Below, piece after piece: positions 61,346 through 64,000 of a stretch of DNA of 64,000 nt. Position 1 is the first letter of the stretch, and the number at the start of each line of letters is the position of its first letter. The stretch is from Prorocentrum cordatum (Eukaryota > Sar > Dinophyceae > Prorocentrales > Prorocentraceae), in contig CAUYUJ010020571.1 in the NCBI GenBank assembly GCA_963575745.1, positions 645,334 through 709,333 on the forward strand, in the 5' to 3' direction. The notes under the pieces are model-generated. The model was not told where the DNA came from. It searched no databases and worked only from the letters and a program-made list of their open reading frames with translations. A program made the translations under genes and the position numbers.

Positions 61346-62605
61346 GGAAGAGGAGGAGGCGACCATGGATCCCGAGAGCCGGGGACACACCATGTATTTC
61401 AAATAAGGACAATCAAGTATTTGTTCAGTGTCTTGAATGGGGCAGAAAATCTAACACCTTGAAATTTCCAGGGCCCAGTGAGTCCGCAGCCCAGGCGACC
61501 AGGAATCCCGAAAACATGGGATCCCCACAATAGCATAATGCTGATCCATTTGCTTATATAATTTTTGAAGATAAAATACGGGTTTAAGAACAATGGAATA
61601 TTGAAATGTCCAGGGCCTCGTAATTCCGCAGCCCAGGTGACCAGGAATCCCGAAAATCGCAGAATAGAGGAGGAAGGTGATTGAAGGAGGCGGGGGGGAG
61701 GAGTGGGGATGAAGAGATGGAGGAGGAGGAGAAGGAGCAGCAGCAGCAGCATTGGACGGAAAGAGGAGGCGGAGGGCTGCTATTAGGCTGGATACTCGTA
61801 CACATTCCTGGTCAACCGTACCCATTACTCCCTCCCTCCCTTCCCCCTCCCTCCACCTCCCCATGCTCCTCCCCCTTCCCCCCTTCCCCCCCCCTCTCCC
61901 TCCATCCCCTTCGTCCTCCGTGTGAGCCTCCTCCTCCTCCGTCTACTCTTTCCCGTCCTCCCTATCATCCCTCTCCTCTTCTCTAGCCCTCCTCACCCTC
62001 CTCGTCCTTCCCATCCTCATCCCTCCTCACTCTTTTCTTGTACGTGCCCCTCCTGGCGCGAGCGAACGCTCCCGTGGCAGGTGCGACCCCACGCTCGACT
62101 CACACCCGCAGGCGATCGAGCACCTGTGTCAGCCACCCAGCGGATACACTGCCCCTGGGAGGGAGGATGGAGAAGGAGAGAGGAGGAGGAGAAGAAGGTG
62201 GAGGAGGAGGGAAAGGGGAGGGCCGCTCCCCACGGACAAATGAGCAGGTGGATGTCTTTCGCCGATCGAGTGCCACTGCCTGTGCTTCCGTTTCACAAGG
62301 TATGCGACCCTTGCAGTGCATCTTGCGTAGTTTCGCAATCCGTCGAGTGGCAGAAAGCGAACATGAGCAGAGCTGGCGCAACGAAGTGCCAACAGCTGTC
62401 CTGGATGTTTCACTTCTCCGAGCGGGGACTTGTATTATCTGATATCTAGCTGGCGGAATTGGGGCGCACAGTTTATCGGCATCCAGATGGATGTTGAAGG
62501 CGATTCGGGGACGTGGTGGAAGCTAGCATGTTTTTTCCCCAAACAGCTTGCTGAACGGGGTGCTGTTGTGATAGAAGCTAACTCGGGCCGAGGGAAAGGG
62601 GAGCA
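61346..62605. other. No gene; short internal duplication
   Basis: 61464-61516 (CCAGGGCCCAGTGAGTCCGC and CCCAGGCGACCAGGAATCCC) recurs diverged at 61609-61660. The rest is CT-rich (61820-61990) and GA-rich (62160-62215) without recognisable genes. Confidence 0.5.
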
Positions 62606-62609
62606 GAGA

Positions 62610-63810
62610 CATCCTCACAAAAATCTGATGGTCCCAGCCGTTTCGCTTGAGACATCCTCACAACTCTCGTTTCTGAGTTGGCCGGGGTTGGCCGTTTCGC
62701 CTGAGACATCTTCGAACAGTTGCGCTCTGGGACGCCGCGCGAGAGGTGTTCCGGGCCGTTTCTCTTGAGACATCCTCGAAACTCTGAGCCCCGAGGTGCC
62801 GTGCGAGAGGTGGTCCGGCCCTTTTCGCCTGAGACATCCTTGCAACTCTGGGCTCCGAGATGACGCTTGCGAGGTGGTTCGGCCCGTTTCGCTTGAGACA
62901 TCCTCGAAACTCTGAGCCCCGAGATGCCGTGCGAGAGGTGGTCCGGCCCGTTTTGCCTGAGACATCCTCGCAACTCTGGGCTCCGAGATGCCGCTTGCGA
63001 GGTGGTCCGGGCCGTTTCGCCTGAGACATCCTCGAAACTCTGAACTCTGAGCTGCCGCGCAAGAGGTGGTTCAGCCCATTTCGCCTGAGACATCCTCGCA
63101 ACTCTGACCTCGGAGATGCCGCGCGCGACGTGGTCCAGCCCGTTTCACTTGAGACATCCTCCAAACTCTGAGCCCTGATATGTCGTGCGCGAGGTGGTCC
63201 GGCCCGTTTTGCCTGAGACATCCTCGCAACTCTGCGCTCTCTGATGCCGCGCGAGAGGTGGTCCGGCCCGTTTCGCTTGAGACATCCTCCAAACTCTGAG
63301 CCCCGAGATGCCGCGCGAGAGGTGGTCCAGCCCGTTTCGTCTGAGACATCCTCGCACTTTTGCTTTCCGAGATGCCGCGCGAGAGGTGGTCCGGCCCGTT
63401 TCGTCTGAGACGTCCTCGCAACTCTGAGCTCTGAGATGCCCTGCGCGAGGTGGTCTGGCCCGTCTCGCCTGAGATATCCTCGCAACTCTGAGCTCCAAAT
63501 GTTAGATATCCCCCCCTGGGAGCCCCAAGAGGCTTCAGGAAGCCACAGGTGGGGCCCAGGAGGCCACAGGAGGCCCAGGAGGACGCCACAGGAGGTCCCC
63601 AGAAGGCCCCAGGAGGCCCCAGGAGGCCCCCGCAACTCGGAGCTCTGAGACGCCGCGCTCGAGGTGGTCCCGCCCGTTTCGCCTGAGACTTCCTCGCAGC
63701 ACGTTTCGCCCGAGACATCTTCGCAACTCTGGGCTCCGAGATGCTGCGCGCGAAGTGGTCCAGCCAGTTACGCTGGAGGCATCCTCGCAACTCTGGGCTC
63801 CGAGATGCCG
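62610..63810 (+). repeat. ~62-bp tandem repeat
   Basis: About 18 units of 60-64 bp, each with GAGATGCCGCGCGAGAGGTG, GTCCGGCCCGTTTCGCC and TGAGACATCCTCGCAACTCT. A GGCCCCAGGAGGCC-type segment interrupts it at 63505-63635. Minus-strand frames through it are by-products. Confidence 0.93.
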
Positions 63811-63814
63811 TTCG

Positions 63815-64000
63815 GGATGAAGAGGAGGTGGAGGAGGAGGAAAAGGAGGAGGAGGAGAAGGAGGAGGAGATGGAAGGGAGAAGGAGGAGGAGGAGGAGGA
63901 GGAGGAGGATGTGGATGAGGGAGCAGGCAGGAGGAGGGGGAGGAGGAGGAGGAGGAGGAGGAGGAGGAGGGAGAAGGAAGGGAGTTGCAGGAGAGGACCC
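63815..64000. repeat. GGA microsatellite
   Basis: GGA/GAG tract running to the window end. Confidence 0.95.

Noticed and set aside
62610-63810. CRISPR-like array
   Set aside because: Units are contiguous and diverge by point mutations with no unique spacers, and there are no cas genes. It is a tandem repeat in a eukaryotic genome.
1-64000. rRNA, tRNA, snRNA genes or telomeric repeats
   Set aside because: I looked for conserved rRNA segments, tRNA-like T-loop sequences and TTTAGGG arrays and saw none that I could support.

Overview
Organism. This is nuclear DNA of a dinoflagellate. The decisive evidence is an exact 22-nt copy of the dinoflagellate spliced-leader (SL) sequence at 24119-24140, directly before the open reading frames of a full-length LINE. 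Degenerate SL copies precede several other genes. Microsatellites and minisatellites, short AG|GT introns, LINE reverse transcriptases and transposon-type genes fit a large, repeat-rich dinoflagellate chromosome. I see no rRNA, tRNA, CRISPR array, bacterial operon or telomere, and no gene I can name as a core metabolic gene.
Layout. 1-3.3 kb: decayed RT/RNase H LINE fragment (+). 3.3-18.4 kb: microsatellites, several tandem arrays, and seven copies of a retroposon family ending in (TTG)n tails. 18.6-23.1 kb (-): a DNA cytosine-methyltransferase-like gene and a three-exon transposase-like gene with an in-frame stop; its second intron is mostly a ~660-bp repeat that recurs at 36.1-36.8 kb. 24.1-31.6 kb (+): an SL-capped LINE with ORF1 and ORF2. 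33.0-39.4 kb (-): two genes of unknown function. 40.3-43.7 kb: a satellite built on TGATGCATCA and a GGCAGGGCC minisatellite. 61-64 kb: microsatellites and a ~62-bp tandem repeat.
Main discovery. 44242-60707 is a single 16.47-kb DNA transposon. It has 27-bp perfect terminal inverted repeats and a TA target duplication, and it splits a retroposon copy whose two halves rejoin into the expected empty site. It carries six intronless genes, all on +: (A) a Gly/Trp-rich protein, (B) a degenerate nuclease-fold protein, (C) a possible ParB-like protein, (D) an unknown protein, (E) a 1371-aa pogo/Tc1-like DD35D transposase that also has an OTU-like DGNC motif, and (F) an endonuclease/exonuclease/phosphatase-fold protein. 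A TA target duplication is what a Tc1/mariner/pogo transposase makes, so ends and enzyme agree.
Inside the element, and nowhere else in the window, I count about 69 exact copies of the 12-mer CCGCAGTNGCGG (45182-60541), in genes and between them. All are in the same orientation as the genes. Read as RNA each is a 4-bp stem with an AGUN tetraloop, and four further copies change stem base pairs while keeping the pairing. In coding regions the 12-mer is read in all three frames (AVA, RS-G, PQLR). Separate palindromic hairpins built on GCAGTGCC/GGCACTGC occur as pairs at the left end, at the right end, and in a 125-bp palindrome within 12 bp of the element's midpoint. The combination of element, directional 12-mer and paired hairpins is the best candidate for an undescribed system.
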